Source: Alphaproteobacteria bacterium (lineage in GTDB: Bacteria; Pseudomonadota; Alphaproteobacteria; Sphingomonadales; Kordiimonadaceae). Taken from it: a stretch of 64,000 nt of DNA. The notes below the pieces were generated by a model. That model saw only the letters and a list, made by a program, of their open reading frames with translations, did not search any database and was not told where the DNA came from. Within the stretch, counting starts at the first letter, position 1. Each line of letters starts with the position of its first letter. The stretch is taken from the NCBI GenBank assembly GCA_006226495.1, contig SBGU01000056.1, forward strand, positions 1 to 64,000, written 5' to 3'. Positions 8,878-20,119 of the stretch are shown piece after piece. The translations under genes and the position numbers were made by a program.

Positions 8878-10433
8878 ACGGCCCCATGATCCAGACCTTT
8901 GCCGCCATCATCCTTCTGTTCCCTTATGTGCTGGAAGCGTTGGTCGATATCGGGTTCAAGCGCCCCGCAGTCAGGCGGTCGCCCGCCTTTTATGTGCTGG
9001 TGCCGGTCACGTCGGCCCTGACTTACCTCAGCTTCGCCGCGCTGTTCGGCCACCCGGTCACCAGCTTCATCGCCTGGGCCTTCATCTATTGTGGCCTCAG
9101 CTTCACATCGAACCTTAAAAACAAGGTGCTGGGCGAACCCCTGGTGGCACCGGATCTCGAGACCACACGCCACCTGTTCATCTATCCCGAATTTTATGTG
9201 AATTATGTCGGCGCCTTCCGTTTTATCGGCACCCTGGTGCTGGTGGCCTCGGCCCTTCTGGCCGGCATCCTTCTGGAAACCTCGTTCGCAAGCCACCAGA
9301 CACTGGTGCCCGCGCCGCTTGGCTGGCTGATCGGCCTTGTCGGCTGGTGCCTGTTCCTGTGGCTTGGGGCCCGGCTTGTGCTGATGGTGGTGAACGAAGA
9401 CACGGCAGCGCGCTTTGGCATCACCTTCGATATCCGTACCGATGTCGCCCGTTTCGGCCTGTTTCCCCTGATGCTGATCTACGGCATCCTGCTTCTGGAA
9501 AAGAAGGACAAAAGCCATCTGGCCAACGCACCAGAGGTGAAGGCGAACGCATCCCCCCTGCCCGATCTTGTGGTGTTGCAGGCGGAATCCTATTTTGACG
9601 TGACCCGCCTTTATGGCCTGCTGCCGGACGGTGCCGCCCAGGGCTGGCCGGCGCTTGAGGACATCATCACCGGCGGTGTTGCCCATGGCAAACTGCATGT
9701 CCCGGTGTGGGGCGCCAGCACCATGCAAAGCGAATATGCCTTCCTGACCGGCATCCCGAACAGCGTGCTGGCGATCGACCGCATCAACCCCTACCTGCGC
9801 ATGCCAAAACGCGGCCTTGAAAGCATGGTCACCCGGCTGAAGGCCCTGGGCTACCGCACCGTGTGTGTGCACCCGGCCAAAAAGGAATTCTTCCGGCGCA
9901 ACACCGCGATCCCCGGCCTGGGCTTCGAAGAATTCATCGGACTTGAAGCCTTTGACGACGAGCAGCGTTTCGGCCCCTATATCTCTGATGCCGCCCTTGG
10001 CGACCATATCGAAACCCTGATTGCCGACCATCATGCCACATCGGACCAGCCGATCTTCGTGTTTGTCATCACCATCGAAAGCCATGGGCCGTGGGAGATG
10101 GGGCGCCTGAGCCGCTGGCTCGATGAAGAAGAGCTGAAAGCGGCAGAACCCACCGGCGACCATGCCTTTGCGCTCTATCGCCACCATATGGACCATGCCC
10201 TGGCCCTGTTCCGCCGCCTGGGCCCCGACGCGACCGCCGCGCGCCCGCGCGCCATGGCGCTGTACGGCGACCACCAACCCGCGCTCAGGGCGCTGTTCGA
10301 CAGCCATGGGCTGATCGAAGAGGAGGTGAATTACCTCCTCTGGACCAGCACCGGCACCCACCATGCGCCGGGCGATGTGAAAATCGAAAACCTCGCCGCC
10401 GAACTGCTGAAAGCTGCCGGGCTCAGGGACTGA
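8874..10433 (+). CDS. LtaS-like sulfatase-fold membrane transferase
   Basis: Membrane enzyme with about four N-terminal transmembrane helices (residues 1-215) followed by an extracytoplasmic alkaline-phosphatase/sulfatase fold, 519 residues. Family hallmarks are the start of the fold (LVVLQAESYFDVTR), the probable nucleophile Thr in WGASTMQSEYAFLTG, and the metal sites ESHGPW and YGDHQPAL. Relatives move phosphoglycerol or phosphoethanolamine groups onto glycans. Translational coupling to kpsS suggests it decorates the capsule or its lipid anchor; the donor and acceptor are unknown. A sulfate-transfer role cannot be excluded but is not what this family usually does. Confidence 0.75.
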   Translation: MNGPMIQTFAAIILLFPYVLEALVDIGFKRPAVRRSPAFYVLVPVTSALTYLSFAALFGHPVTSFIAWAFIYCGLSFTSNLKNKVLGEPLVAPDLETTRHLFIYPEFYVNYVGAFRFIGTLVLVASALLAGILLETSFASHQTLVPAPLGWLIGLVGWCLFLWLGARLVLMVVNEDTAARFGITFDIRTDVARFGLFPLMLIYGILLLEKKDKSHLANAPEVKANASPLPDLVVLQAESYFDVTRLYGLLPDGAAQGWPALEDIITGGVAHGKLHVPVWGASTMQSEYAFLTGIPNSVLAIDRINPYLRMPKRGLESMVTRLKALGYRTVCVHPAKKEFFRRNTAIPGLGFEEFIGLEAFDDEQRFGPYISDAALGDHIETLIADHHATSDQPIFVFVITIESHGPWEMGRLSRWLDEEELKAAEPTGDHAFALYRHHMDHALALFRRLGPDATAARPRAMALYGDHQPALRALFDSHGLIEEEVNYLLWTSTGTHHAPGDVKIENLAAELLKAAGLRD

Positions 10434-10445
10434 CACCCTGAATGC

Positions 10446-10476
10446 AAAAAGGCCGGAGCAATTGCCCCGGCCTTTT
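10446..10476. terminator. Bidirectional Rho-independent terminator
   Basis: The arms GGCCGG (10451-10456) and CCGGCC (10467-10472) are flanked by A5 on the left and T4 on the right. It sits exactly between the convergent stops of the LtaS-like gene and cysNC, so it can serve both strands. Confidence 0.9.
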
Positions 10477-10502
10477 CAGTATCTATTTGGTGGCGTCAGG
10501 CC

Positions 10503-12425
10503 TTAGCTCTGGCCGTTACCATTGGCGTTCAGATAGCCGTTTTGCTCGAGGTAACCGATGATCTTGTCGGCGCATTCTTCGGCTGACATCTTGGCGGTTT
10601 CCACATGGATTTCCGGGTTCAGCGGTGCTTCATACGGGCTGTCGAAGCCGGTGAAGTTCTTGATCTCGCCGGCTTTGGCTTTCTTGTACAGGCCTTTGGG
10701 GTCGCGGGTCGCACACACTTCGATCGGCGTGTCGACAAACACCTCGATAAACTCGCCGGCGTCCACAAGGCCCCGCACCATGTCGCGTTCCGCACGGAAC
10801 GGCGAGATGAAGCTGGTCATGACCATCAGGCCCGCATCGACCATCAGTTTCGACACTTCGCCGATACGGCGGATGTTTTCCACCCGGTCGGCGTCGGTGA
10901 AGCCCAAGTCCTTGTTCAGGCCATGGCGCACATTGTCGCCGTCCAGCACATAGGTGTGGCGGTGGCGGGCAAACAGGCGTTTTTCGATGATGTTGGCAAT
11001 CGTCGACTTGCCGGAACCCGAGAAGCCGGTGAACCACAGAACCGCCGGGCGCTGGTGTTTCATGTCGGCGCGGGCCGCCTTGTTCACATCCAGTGCCTGC
11101 CAGTGGATGTTCGACGCACGGCGCAGCGCAAAGTCGATCATGCCGGCGCCAACAGTGGTGTTGGTCAGGCGGTCGATGATGATGAAGGCACCGGTTTCGC
11201 GGTTCAGGCCGTAAGGATCGAACGCAATGCGCCGGTCCAGGCTGATGTTGCAGATGCCGATCTCGTTCAGGTCCAGCTTCTTCGCGGCCGTGTGTTCGAG
11301 CGTGTTGACATTGACCTTGTATTTCAGGTCGGTCACCACACCCGGCAGGGTTTTGGCCGCGGTCTTGAACAGATACGGACGGCCCGGCAGCATGGCGTCA
11401 GCCGCCATCCAGATGATCTTGGCTTCGAACTGGTCGGCCACTTCGGGCGGGTTGTCCTTGCCGGCGATCACGTCGCCGCGCGAGATGTCGATCTCGTCCT
11501 CAAGCGTGATGGTCACGGCTTCGCCGGCCACGGCTTCGTCAAGCTCGCCATCATAGGTGACGATGCTTTTGACCCGGCTTTCAACCGCGTTCGGCAGCGC
11601 CTTGATGGGGTCGCCCACCTTCACGGAACCGGACGCGATGGTGCCCGAAAAACCGCGGAAATCCAGGTTCGGGCGATTCACCCACTGAACCGGCATGCGG
11701 AACGGGCCTTCGGCGCGCACATCGTCCACCTTCACGGTTTCCAGATGGTGCATCAGGCTCGGGCCTTCGTACCAGGGCATCTTGTCGCTGGGCGCCAGGA
11801 TGTTATCGCCCCTCAAGGCGCTCATCGGGATCGACATGATTTCCGAGAAGCCGAAACCCTTCGCAAATTCGCGATATTCGATCTCGATATCGGTCAGCAC
11901 CTTCTGGCTATAGTCGACAAGGTCCATCTTGTTGACGGCCAGCACGATATGCTTGATGCCGAGCAAGGAAGCGATATAGCTGTGGCGGCGGGTCTGGGTC
12001 AGCACACCCTTGCGCGCGTCGATCAGCAGGATCGCGAGATCGGCGGTCGAGGCACCGGTTGCCATGTTGCGGGTATATTGTTCGTGGCCCGGCGTGTCGG
12101 CCACGATGAATTTACGCTTGTCTGTCGAGAAGAAGCGGTAGGCCACGTCGATGGTGATGCCCTGTTCGCGTTCAGCCGCCAGGCCGTCCACGAGAAGCGC
12201 AAAATCGATTTCCTGGCCTTGTGTGCCCATCTTCTTGCTGTCGGCCTCAAGGGCGTTCAACTGGTCTTCGAAAATGAGCTTGCTGTCATAAAGAAGCCGG
12301 CCAATGAGGGTCGACTTGCCATCATCCACGCTGCCGCAGGTGATGAAGCGCAGCATGGATTTTTCTTCCTGGGCCTTCAGGTAGGCGCCAATGTCCTCGG
12401 CGATCAGGTCGGACTGGTGAGCCAT
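10503..12425 (-). CDS. cysNC: Sulfate adenylyltransferase large subunit / adenylylsulfate kinase fusion
   Basis: Bifunctional enzyme: the CysN part is the GTPase of ATP sulfurylase, and the CysC part phosphorylates APS to PAPS. 640 residues, usual for the fusion. The GTPase G1 motif is GSVDDGKST (about residue 33), G3 is DTPGHEQY and G4 is NKMD. After the translation-factor-like domains, the APS kinase starts near residue 455 with P-loop GFSGSGKST, followed by [15 protein letters not shown]. It abuts cysD without a gap. Placed next to a sulfotransferase in a capsule locus, the PAPS is probably used for polysaccharide sulfation, although cysteine synthesis is also possible. Confidence 0.95.
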   Translation of the reverse strand: MAHQSDLIAEDIGAYLKAQEEKSMLRFITCGSVDDGKSTLIGRLLYDSKLIFEDQLNALEADSKKMGTQGQEIDFALLVDGLAAEREQGITIDVAYRFFSTDKRKFIVADTPGHEQYTRNMATGASTADLAILLIDARKGVLTQTRRHSYIASLLGIKHIVLAVNKMDLVDYSQKVLTDIEIEYREFAKGFGFSEIMSIPMSALRGDNILAPSDKMPWYEGPSLMHHLETVKVDDVRAEGPFRMPVQWVNRPNLDFRGFSGTIASGSVKVGDPIKALPNAVESRVKSIVTYDGELDEAVAGEAVTITLEDEIDISRGDVIAGKDNPPEVADQFEAKIIWMAADAMLPGRPYLFKTAAKTLPGVVTDLKYKVNVNTLEHTAAKKLDLNEIGICNISLDRRIAFDPYGLNRETGAFIIIDRLTNTTVGAGMIDFALRRASNIHWQALDVNKAARADMKHQRPAVLWFTGFSGSGKSTIANIIEKRLFARHRHTYVLDGDNVRHGLNKDLGFTDADRVENIRRIGEVSKLMVDAGLMVMTSFISPFRAERDMVRGLVDAGEFIEVFVDTPIEVCATRDPKGLYKKAKAGEIKNFTGFDSPYEAPLNPEIHVETAKMSAEECADKIIGYLEQNGYLNANGNGQS

Positions 12426-13331
12426 TTAGAAATACCCCTCTTGTTTTTTCTTTTCCATCGAGGCGGAGGCGTCATGGTCGATCACGCGGCCCTGGCGTTC
12501 GGAGGTACGGGTCAGCAGCATTTCCTGGATTACGGCGGTCAGGGTATCGGCGCTGCTCTCAACGGCGCCGGTCAGCGGATAGCAGCCGAGGGTACGGAAA
12601 CGCACCATCTTCATCTCGGGCACTTCGCCGTCCTTCAGCGGCATGCGCTCGTCATCAACCATGAACAGTTGGCCGTCGCGTTCGACGACCGGGCGTTCCT
12701 TGGCCAGATACAGCGGCACCATCGGGATGTTTTCAAGGTGGATATATTGCCAGATGTCCAGCTCGGTCCAGTTCGAAAGCGGGAAGACCCGGATGCTTTC
12801 GCCCTTGTTCTTGCGGGTGTTATAGAGGCTCCACAATTCCGGGCGCTGGTTCTTGGGGTCCCAGCGGTGCTGCGCGGAGCGGAACGAGAAAATGCGTTCC
12901 TTCGCGCGCGACTTTTCCTCGTCGCGCCGGGCGCCGCCGAAGGCCGCGTCGAAACCGTATTTGTTCAGCGCCTGTTTCAGCGCCTGGGTTTTCATGACAT
13001 CGGTATGATAGGCCGAACCATGGCTGAAGGGGCCAACGCCGGCTTCCACGCCTTCTTCGTTGATATGAACGATCAGGTTCAGGCCATATTCCTTGGCGAT
13101 CCGGTCACGGAATTCGATCATCTCCCGGAATTTCCAGGTGGTGTCGACATGCAGGATCGGGAACGGCGGCTTGGACGGATAGAAAGCCTTCATCGCCAGG
13201 TGCAGCATGACGCCGCTGTCCTTGCCGATGGAATAGAGCATTACGGGGTTTTCGGCTTCAGCCGCGACCTCGCGCATGATCTGGATGCTTTCGGCCTCGA
13301 GCCGCTTCAGGTGGGTCAGGGTCTTTGTCAT
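12426..13331 (-). CDS. cysD: Sulfate adenylyltransferase small subunit
   Basis: Catalytic subunit of ATP sulfurylase (sulfate + ATP to APS), partner of CysN. About 301 residues from the ATG at 13331, matching the usual 302; an ATG five codons upstream is also possible, and neither has a clear ribosome site. PAPS-reductase-like fold with the pyrophosphate loop [14 protein letters not shown] (about residue 35), [26 protein letters not shown] and the C-terminal [19 protein letters not shown]. The sequence is very close to E. coli CysD along its whole length. Confidence 0.95.
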   Translation of the reverse strand: MTKTLTHLKRLEAESIQIMREVAAEAENPVMLYSIGKDSGVMLHLAMKAFYPSKPPFPILHVDTTWKFREMIEFRDRIAKEYGLNLIVHINEEGVEAGVGPFSHGSAYHTDVMKTQALKQALNKYGFDAAFGGARRDEEKSRAKERIFSFRSAQHRWDPKNQRPELWSLYNTRKNKGESIRVFPLSNWTELDIWQYIHLENIPMVPLYLAKERPVVERDGQLFMVDDERMPLKDGEVPEMKMVRFRTLGCYPLTGAVESSADTLTAVIQEMLLTRTSERQGRVIDHDASASMEKKKQEGYF

Positions 13332-13576
13332 GAAAACTGCCAGCAAATTTACAGTAAAGTTTCAGCCATAGGCTTTAAAGATGGCGAGGCTATAGCGCAA
13401 GGGGAAGCCCATGCAAAAGCCATTTTTTCTTTTTCCGGGGTTCAGGGCGCCTATTTTGGAAAATTTTTTCAATTATTTTCCAATGAAGACATATATCAAC
13501 GATTTGCGGCGAAATTCAGGCCGAATGTTCCAATAAGCCTGACAAAAGTGAGCCCAAAGCGGGGCCCAAAAGCCCG

Positions 13577-14344
13577 CTATTTCGCGCCTTTTCCGCCGGC
13601 CGGGCGCCAGCTTGCCATGTCATAACCGAAGCATTTGAAATCTTCCGCGAACTGGGTGGCCACCCTGTCCGCCAGCGTTTCTGTATAGAGGTCGCGCCAG
13701 GTGCTCTGCGCATCGGTCCGGTGCGGCACATGGGTAATCAACTCGTCCTTGACCGGAATGCCCGACAGCTCCTGCAGGGTTTCGATGTCCGCCGCAAAAT
13801 TGTCGAGCCGGCCGACAAAATCATGCTTCAGCCAGCGCGCGCAGGTCAGCAATGCCTGCGGTTTCCAGTGGTTGTTCAACTGGGCATGGTTCATGTGCGT
13901 GACCGCGCTGATGAACTGCTCGAAGCTGACATCGCGTTCCAGGTCGCCCTCGTCCCGTTCGATCAGACCCATGCGCCCGAGCACATTCAGGATCTGGACC
14001 TTTTCCGGCGCGCTGTTGATGATCTTGTCCTTGTAGGCCGACACCAGGCGCTCATACGGGTTGCGCACCATGGTGAAACGGAAGAAACCCTTGCCCCACA
14101 GGATGTTTTTCAGCATCGGGTCCGGCAACTGGTAGGGTTTGACAAAGACTGACTCTTCGATATGCGGGTGCGGCGGCGTTTTGGCGCCGGGCAGGTTGCG
14201 GCTTTCATAGGCAGACAGGGTCTTGCCCAGGGTGGAAGACGCCACCTTGGGGGTTTTGAAATAGACATATTTGTCCTTGAGCGAGATATTGACGAGCGTG
14301 TTAAAACCACGCACGGTCAGCATCCTGTGAATTTCCTGCAACAT
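13577..14344 (-). CDS. PAPS-dependent sulfotransferase (Sulfotransfer_2-like)
   Basis: Carbohydrate-type sulfotransferase, 255 residues. The 5'-phosphosulfate loop is visible near residue 30 (FKTPKVASSTLGKTL) and the 3'-phosphate motif near residue 90 (FTMVRNPYERLVSAYKDK), the two signatures of PAPS binding. There is no signal peptide, so it acts in the cytosol. It lies between cysD/cysNC, which make its donor, and kpsC. The likely substrate is the nascent capsule repeat or an oligosaccharide of the locus; this is inference from position. The start ATG at 14344 has AAGGA upstream. Confidence 0.82.
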   Translation of the reverse strand: MLQEIHRMLTVRGFNTLVNISLKDKYVYFKTPKVASSTLGKTLSAYESRNLPGAKTPPHPHIEESVFVKPYQLPDPMLKNILWGKGFFRFTMVRNPYERLVSAYKDKIINSAPEKVQILNVLGRMGLIERDEGDLERDVSFEQFISAVTHMNHAQLNNHWKPQALLTCARWLKHDFVGRLDNFAADIETLQELSGIPVKDELITHVPHRTDAQSTWRDLYTETLADRVATQFAEDFKCFGYDMASWRPAGGKGAK

Positions 14345-14392
14345 CCTGAAATTCCTTAAATAATCACCAGGCCGTTGAATAGCGCCCGGGCA

Positions 14393-16462
14393 TCAGCGCA
14401 ACAGCGCTTCAAGTACATATTTGACCTTGCGGAAAGGCTTCACCGCCTGCGCGAAGGCCCCCGCCTCTGCGGCGGCCTGCGCCTCGGCGGCAATATCGGT
14501 AATCAGCGCTTCGGGGCTGTAGCTGGTGCGCGCCGGCCATTCCACATAGCGGGCATAGATGCACAGAAGGCCGTAGACCAGCGCCTCGATGGGCAGGGTG
14601 CGGGTGCGGCGCGGGTGCGGACCCAGCCGGTCGGTGGTCAGGCCCCAGCCGGCATAGAAAGGCCGGCCATAGGTAACAACCGTGCGACCGCGCAACAGCG
14701 CCTCAAAGCCCGTAAGGCTGGTCATGGTATGGATTTCATCCACCGCCTCCAGACAGTCGATAATGTCGGCGCTGGTGATTATTTCGTCTACGCAACGATC
14801 CAGAACTTCCTTGGACACATTGCCAACCCGGTTGCCGGTGGCCACGTCCGGATGCGGCTTGAAGATGATATAGGCATCGGGCACCGACGCCCGCACGGCT
14901 TCCACCAGTGCAGCGTTTTTCTTCAACTCCGGCGAGCCATACTGGATCGAGGCATCGGTTTCCACCTGCCCCGGCACCAACAGCACCTTGCGGTTGCCGG
15001 CCCGCGCACGGAAGTCCAGCTTGCCGCGGTCGCCGACATTATATTTGCTGACCCGCGACGCCAGGATGCGGGCGATAAGCTGTTGCCCGCGCAACAGGTC
15101 GCGGTCGGCAAAGTCGTGCGTGTTCAGGAAATGCTCCAGGTCGCTGGGGGCACCACCGTCATAATAGATGCCGCGGCTGTCCAGCACCAGCGAACTGGGG
15201 CGCCGGAAATCGCTGCCAAGGCCCACCGAGCGCAGGAAACCGTCCTCCATGCGCCAGACCGGTACATGGGCCGGCACCTGCGCGGCTTCGGCATCATGTT
15301 TGCGGCCCCACAGCACGACAATGTCGTCCTGCCCGTACCGGATGCGGCCCAGACTGGCGGGCCTGACATGCTGTACGCTGCCAACACCGGGACCGAAAAA
15401 ACGCGGGGCAAACCGCCGGCGCCAGGGCGAAAAACCGACCGCAAGCGCGCGGCCCGCTTCCGGGCGCGGCAACTGCTTGTCGGCGGCGAGGATATCGAGC
15501 ACATCCTCCAGCTCTGCGGACGCGTGGGTGAAGGGGTCGATATAGCGGGAATAAAGGATGCAGGCGGCGGCGAACAGTTCGGCTAAGCTGCGTTTGGCCG
15601 TGCGGCGCGGGCAATTGATCTGGTCGTTGGTCAGGCCCCAGCCGGCATAAAACGGCATGCCGAAACAGGTGACCGGCTTGCCGGCAATCAGCGCCTCGAA
15701 GCCCATCTGGCTCGTGGCCACATAGACATGATCCACTTCGTTCATGAGCGTAAGCGGGTTCACATAATCGGCAATCAGCATCACCCTGTCAGGCAGGATA
15801 TGTTCGCCGAAATGGCTGCGCTTCTTGCCCACCAGAACGTCGGGGTGAACCTTGATCAGGATCTGGGCGTCCGGATGATCATGCAGGGCGGTGGCCAGCA
15901 TGGCCTGGAAACAATCGTCCCCCGCAAGGCCCATCTTCAGCGACAGGTCGCCAAAGGTCTGGTCGACAATCAGCACCTTCGGCCCGTGGAAACGCTCAAG
16001 CCGCGTGCGCAGGCTTTGCGGCAACGACAGCGGCGCCCGGTTATATTTGGACAGGCGCCAGCGACGGATGCGGTCCATCGCCGCGTCGGCGCGCGCGATC
16101 AGCTCGGGCGTGATCCAGTCGTCCCGGTTCAGAAGGCTTTCAAGGTCGCTGGGTGCCGTGGCGTCATAATAGATGCCGGTACGGTCCAGCACCATGGACA
16201 TGCGGCGCCCGTCGATGGCCGGGTGGCTGAGATAGGCAAAAAAGCCATCCTCAAGGTGCCAGTAGGGCAAAGCGGCTTTCTGGGCGAAGCGCTTGGCCGC
16301 GCGGGTGTTCTTTTTTTTACCCCAGCCGACAACCACATCGCCGTCGCGGGCATCGCCAAAGCCTTTTTTGACCGGGCGGCCCAAAAGCGCCGCGATCAGC
16401 GGGTCGCGGGCAATGCCGCTCGATGCCGTGAGCGCACGGCCCTTTTTGTCCGAGGCATTCAT
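14393..16462 (-). CDS. kpsC: Capsule polysaccharide biosynthesis protein KpsC (poly-Kdo linker synthase)
   Basis: Dual-domain beta-Kdo transferase that extends the poly-Kdo linker on the lipid anchor of ABC-exported capsules. 689 residues (E. coli KpsC is about 675). Two related halves are visible: around residues 45-330 and 345-660 the same segments recur (VVGWGKK / VVLWGRKHDAEA; YWHLEDGFFAYL / VWRMEDGFLRSVGLG; LVDQTFGDLS / LVPGQVETDAS; VTCFGMPFYAGWGLT / VVTYGRPFYAGWGLT). The start overlaps the kdsB stop as ATGA, so it is the last gene of kdsA-kdsC-kdsB-kpsC. Confidence 0.92.
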   Translation of the reverse strand: MNASDKKGRALTASSGIARDPLIAALLGRPVKKGFGDARDGDVVVGWGKKKNTRAAKRFAQKAALPYWHLEDGFFAYLSHPAIDGRRMSMVLDRTGIYYDATAPSDLESLLNRDDWITPELIARADAAMDRIRRWRLSKYNRAPLSLPQSLRTRLERFHGPKVLIVDQTFGDLSLKMGLAGDDCFQAMLATALHDHPDAQILIKVHPDVLVGKKRSHFGEHILPDRVMLIADYVNPLTLMNEVDHVYVATSQMGFEALIAGKPVTCFGMPFYAGWGLTNDQINCPRRTAKRSLAELFAAACILYSRYIDPFTHASAELEDVLDILAADKQLPRPEAGRALAVGFSPWRRRFAPRFFGPGVGSVQHVRPASLGRIRYGQDDIVVLWGRKHDAEAAQVPAHVPVWRMEDGFLRSVGLGSDFRRPSSLVLDSRGIYYDGGAPSDLEHFLNTHDFADRDLLRGQQLIARILASRVSKYNVGDRGKLDFRARAGNRKVLLVPGQVETDASIQYGSPELKKNAALVEAVRASVPDAYIIFKPHPDVATGNRVGNVSKEVLDRCVDEIITSADIIDCLEAVDEIHTMTSLTGFEALLRGRTVVTYGRPFYAGWGLTTDRLGPHPRRTRTLPIEALVYGLLCIYARYVEWPARTSYSPEALITDIAAEAQAAAEAGAFAQAVKPFRKVKYVLEALLR

Positions 16463-17211
16463 TGCCCCTGCTCCATGATCGAACGCACAAGCGCCAGGTC
16501 TTCCGCCGTATCCACCCCCGCCGGGGGGGCGTCGGCCACGGCTTCAACCATGATCTTCAACCCGTTCCAGAGCGCACGCAACTGTTCAAGGCTTTCCATC
16601 TGTTCGGTCGGCGCGGGCGGCAAGGCGGTCAGCGCCTTCAGGGTCGCCACCCTGTAGGCATAGATACCGATATGGCGCTGGTAGGGAAAGCGTTCCGGGT
16701 CCGGCCCGTCGCCGTCCCGGTGGTGGGGGATGGGCGCGCGCGAGAAGTAGGCCGCGAAGCCCGTATTGTCGGTCACCACTTTCACCACATTCGGGTTCAG
16801 GATATCAGCGGCATCGCGGATCGGGTGGCTGGCGGTCGCCATCGCGGCCGCGGGGTGCCGCGCAAGGCAATCTCCTACCAGCCGCACCAGGGCCGGCGGG
16901 ATCAGGGGCTCGTCGCCCTGTACATTCACCACGATCTCGTTGTCCGCCCACCCGCGCAGCATGGCCACTTCGGCGATGCGGTCGGTGCCGGAGGTATGAT
17001 CTTCGCGGGTGGCCACGGCCTGGCCGCCGAAGGCTTCAACCACCTTGAGGATGCGGGCATCGTCTGCCGCCACAAACACATCCGCAGGGTCGTTAACCGC
17101 CGCCACCGCACGGTCCCAGACATGGCGGATCATCGGCTGGCCGGCGATATCGGCCAGCGGTTTGCCCGGCAGGCGGCTTGAGGCATAACGCGCGGGGATG
17201 ACAATCTTCAT
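16459..17211 (-). CDS. kdsB: 3-deoxy-manno-octulosonate cytidylyltransferase
   Basis: Activates Kdo with CTP to CMP-Kdo, the donor used by KpsC and KpsS. 250 residues from the ATG at 17211, which overlaps the kdsC stop (ATGA); the longer frame upstream is not homologous. Family motifs: PARYASSRLPGKPL at the N-terminus, ATREDHTSGTDRIAE, NVQGDEPLI and HIGIYAYR. No missing residues were noticed. Confidence 0.95.
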   Translation of the reverse strand: MKIVIPARYASSRLPGKPLADIAGQPMIRHVWDRAVAAVNDPADVFVAADDARILKVVEAFGGQAVATREDHTSGTDRIAEVAMLRGWADNEIVVNVQGDEPLIPPALVRLVGDCLARHPAAAMATASHPIRDAADILNPNVVKVVTDNTGFAAYFSRAPIPHHRDGDGPDPERFPYQRHIGIYAYRVATLKALTALPPAPTEQMESLEQLRALWNGLKIMVEAVADAPPAGVDTAEDLALVRSIMEQGQ

Positions 17212-17723
17212 TGCACCAGTTCCGCCTGTCTGTCGGCATAAAGCGCTGCCAGGCTGGTGCCCATGCGGGCAGCGATATGCTCGCAAGCCTCGCGCACCGC
17301 GCCGCGCCCGCCTGTCGCCCGGGTAACAAGCGCCGCCGCGTCACGCACCACAGCCACCGCGTTCGCGGGGGCAATGGCAAACCCGCAGGCCTGCATGGCG
17401 GCAAGGTCGATCAGGTCGTCGCCCATGAAGGCGGCTTCCGAAAGGCTGACACCCCGGCTCGCGCAAATTTCCCGAAATGCTGAAAGTTTGTCATGGCAAT
17501 GCAGGCGCCGTTCGCTGATGCCAAGGTCGTCCAGCCGGCGTTCAAGCACCGCACTGCCGCGCCCCGACAGCACGGCAAGCTCGATACCCAGCCGCGCAAG
17601 CAGCTTCAGGCCAAGGCCGTCCTGGGCGTTGAAGGCTTTCATTTCCTCGCCGCCGGCGGTGTAATACAGCGTGCCGTCAGTCAGCACGCCATCCACATCC
17701 AGTGCAAGAAGCTTCAGGCGCAT
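17208..17723 (-). CDS. kdsC: 3-deoxy-D-manno-octulosonate 8-phosphate phosphatase
   Basis: HAD-family phosphatase that removes phosphate from Kdo-8-P, 171 residues. The catalytic motif I is DVDGVLTDG (residues 9-17), motif II is VLSGR, and the metal-binding motif is FMGDDLIDL (near residue 115). It is a compact HAD without a large cap, as usual for KdsC. It lies 4 bp after the kdsA stop and overlaps kdsB by 4 bp. Confidence 0.92.
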   Translation of the reverse strand: MRLKLLALDVDGVLTDGTLYYTAGGEEMKAFNAQDGLGLKLLARLGIELAVLSGRGSAVLERRLDDLGISERRLHCHDKLSAFREICASRGVSLSEAAFMGDDLIDLAAMQACGFAIAPANAVAVVRDAAALVTRATGGRGAVREACEHIAARMGTSLAALYADRQAELVQ

Positions 17724-17727
17724 GCCC

Positions 17728-18621
<894 letters not shown>

Positions 18622-18699
18622 TCAACTGACGTTCGCCATGGCTACCCCCAACCGGGCCAAAGCGCAAGACCGCTTGCAATTGAAGGCTTTACTTTAGGC

Positions 18700-19431
18700 C
18701 TATTCCGCCCGGTTTGACAGCGGGTCCGGGCGCCGGCTGGCCTTGACGATCTCGCAATCGAAATCCAGCTCGACCGGACGGGCCGATACAAAAGCCGCCA
18801 CCAACTGGTGTTCAGGCACATAATGGAACCAGATCATCGCGTCCGCGAGGCCCGCCAGTGTCGGCGCAATGAGCCGCGGCGGGCTGGCCGCCAGGTCCAG
18901 TTCAATCTGCCTGAGGTAGGGCATCAGCTTGCCGTCTTCCATCTTGACGAAGGATTCCCGGATCGCCCACAGGGTGAAGAACAGAAGCCGGCCCTCTTCC
19001 TCGGGCATGGCGGACAAAAGCAGCACATCCTCGGGCGGAAAACGCCGTTCAGCCACCCGGCGCCAGTCGACCGCATGGTCGACCTGCTGGATATCGATGC
19101 CCACGGGGCTGGCTTCGGATACCACAACAGCGGCGATGCCATCTTCGGCGGAACCGGTGTGCGAGACCGAAAAGAACGGCGGTTCGTCATCGGAAAAACC
19201 TTCGATATGCACACGCCCCGCGCCTTCCTGCAGCAGGGGCACGGCACCGGGCAGCAGGCCCATATAGTCGCCAAGCCGGGCGCGCAGCATGGAACGCGCG
19301 GTCACGAACGCCGGGCGCGCACCTTCATGCATGCTGGCCAGCCGGGCATGTTCGGAAGCGGAAAGAATGTCCTGCCCGTCCAGGGCGGGGTCTGCCGCGC
19401 GCACGGCAAATGTAACCTTCTTAAGGGACAA
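18700..19431 (-). CDS. 4'-phosphopantetheinyl transferase superfamily protein
   Basis: Probable Sfp-type enzyme that moves phosphopantetheine from CoA to a carrier protein serine. 243 residues. Hallmarks: FFSVSHTGSAEDG (about residue 85), VGIDIQQVDH (the GxD metal motif, about 110) and the WAIRESFVKMEDGKLM segment (WxxxESxxK, about 155). The start is TTG at 19431 with AGGAA six bases upstream; the first ATG would remove 33 residues. No carrier protein or synthase is in the window, so its target is unknown. The divergence from the compact AcpS size supports the Sfp class. Confidence 0.82.
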   Translation of the reverse strand: MSLKKVTFAVRAADPALDGQDILSASEHARLASMHEGARPAFVTARSMLRARLGDYMGLLPGAVPLLQEGAGRVHIEGFSDDEPPFFSVSHTGSAEDGIAAVVVSEASPVGIDIQQVDHAVDWRRVAERRFPPEDVLLLSAMPEEEGRLLFFTLWAIRESFVKMEDGKLMPYLRQIELDLAASPPRLIAPTLAGLADAMIWFHYVPEHQLVAAFVSARPVELDFDCEIVKASRRPDPLSNRAE

Positions 19432-19543
19432 GTGTTTCCTAAGCCTGAATTATTGCTGATCTTTTATGCCTGACGTCATGCCACGGAACAGCGTGAGCGG
19501 CAAGAGTCCTTGTCGCATGGCACCAGCCAAAACCAGGCGTGGC

Positions 19544-20119
19544 TCAGAAGCTTTTGCGGCCCTTGCCGGACGTGGGTGCGTGCTCGGCGTCCGTGCCGAC
19601 ATAGCTGTCCACATCCAGGGTCCAGTCCAGGTCGCGCACCAGGCGTTCCAGGGTCACGATATCGTCGCTGCCGCGGCAACCGGTGTTCCAGACCACAGTC
19701 TTTTTCCAGTCGCCGCTATTGACCTCGATGGTAATGGTGGGATGGTCGCTGGCCATAACCGTGCAGGTCTGGCCCGTATAATCGCCCTGCAATGCGCCGA
19801 AGCCGCGTTCCTCAAGGATGTCCAGCGCCTCGAGGAACCTCCCGGTCGATTGCTGGTCCAGCTTCTGGCCGCTGACCTTGGTGAAACGCCGGCCATAGAA
19901 TTCGACCCGGCCATCACCCCTGAGCGTGATATCAAACACCGGGCAGGCACCAAAACACGGGCCCTTCTTCAGGGCGATATAGTCCATACCGGTGGGATCG
20001 TGCGCGGGCGGCGTGGCCAGGTCCCCGGACTGTGCCGTGCTGCCGCTGCCGCAGGCTGCCAGCAGCAACGCCAATGCGGCCGTCGCCAGCCTGAAGGGCC
20101 GAAATCGGACCGGTCCCAT
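19544..20119 (-). CDS. Lipoprotein with DUF6438-like domain
   Basis: Predicted lipoprotein of unknown function, 191 residues from the ATG at 20119 (GAGGAG upstream). Signal peptide with lipobox LLLAACG at about residues 10-24. The mature part carries a segment typical of DUF6438 (ALKKGPCFGACPVFDITL with GRVEFYG) followed by DGRRF-type beta strands; four conserved cysteines are visible (CFGAC, TC, GC). It is divergent from the response regulator downstream at 20280. No pathway link is apparent. Confidence 0.65.
   Translation of the reverse strand: MGPVRFRPFRLATAALALLLAACGSGSTAQSGDLATPPAHDPTGMDYIALKKGPCFGACPVFDITLRGDGRVEFYGRRFTKVSGQKLDQQSTGRFLEALDILEERGFGALQGDYTGQTCTVMASDHPTITIEVNSGDWKKTVVWNTGCRGSDDIVTLERLVRDLDWTLDVDSYVGTDAEHAPTSGKGRKSF

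Noticed and set aside
10605-13625. A 1006-codon open frame on the + strand opposite cysNC and cysD
   Set aside because: It is a shadow created by high G+C codon use; the opposite strand encodes two unmistakable enzymes along the whole length, and the shadow product is His/Gly/Val-rich without any family feature.
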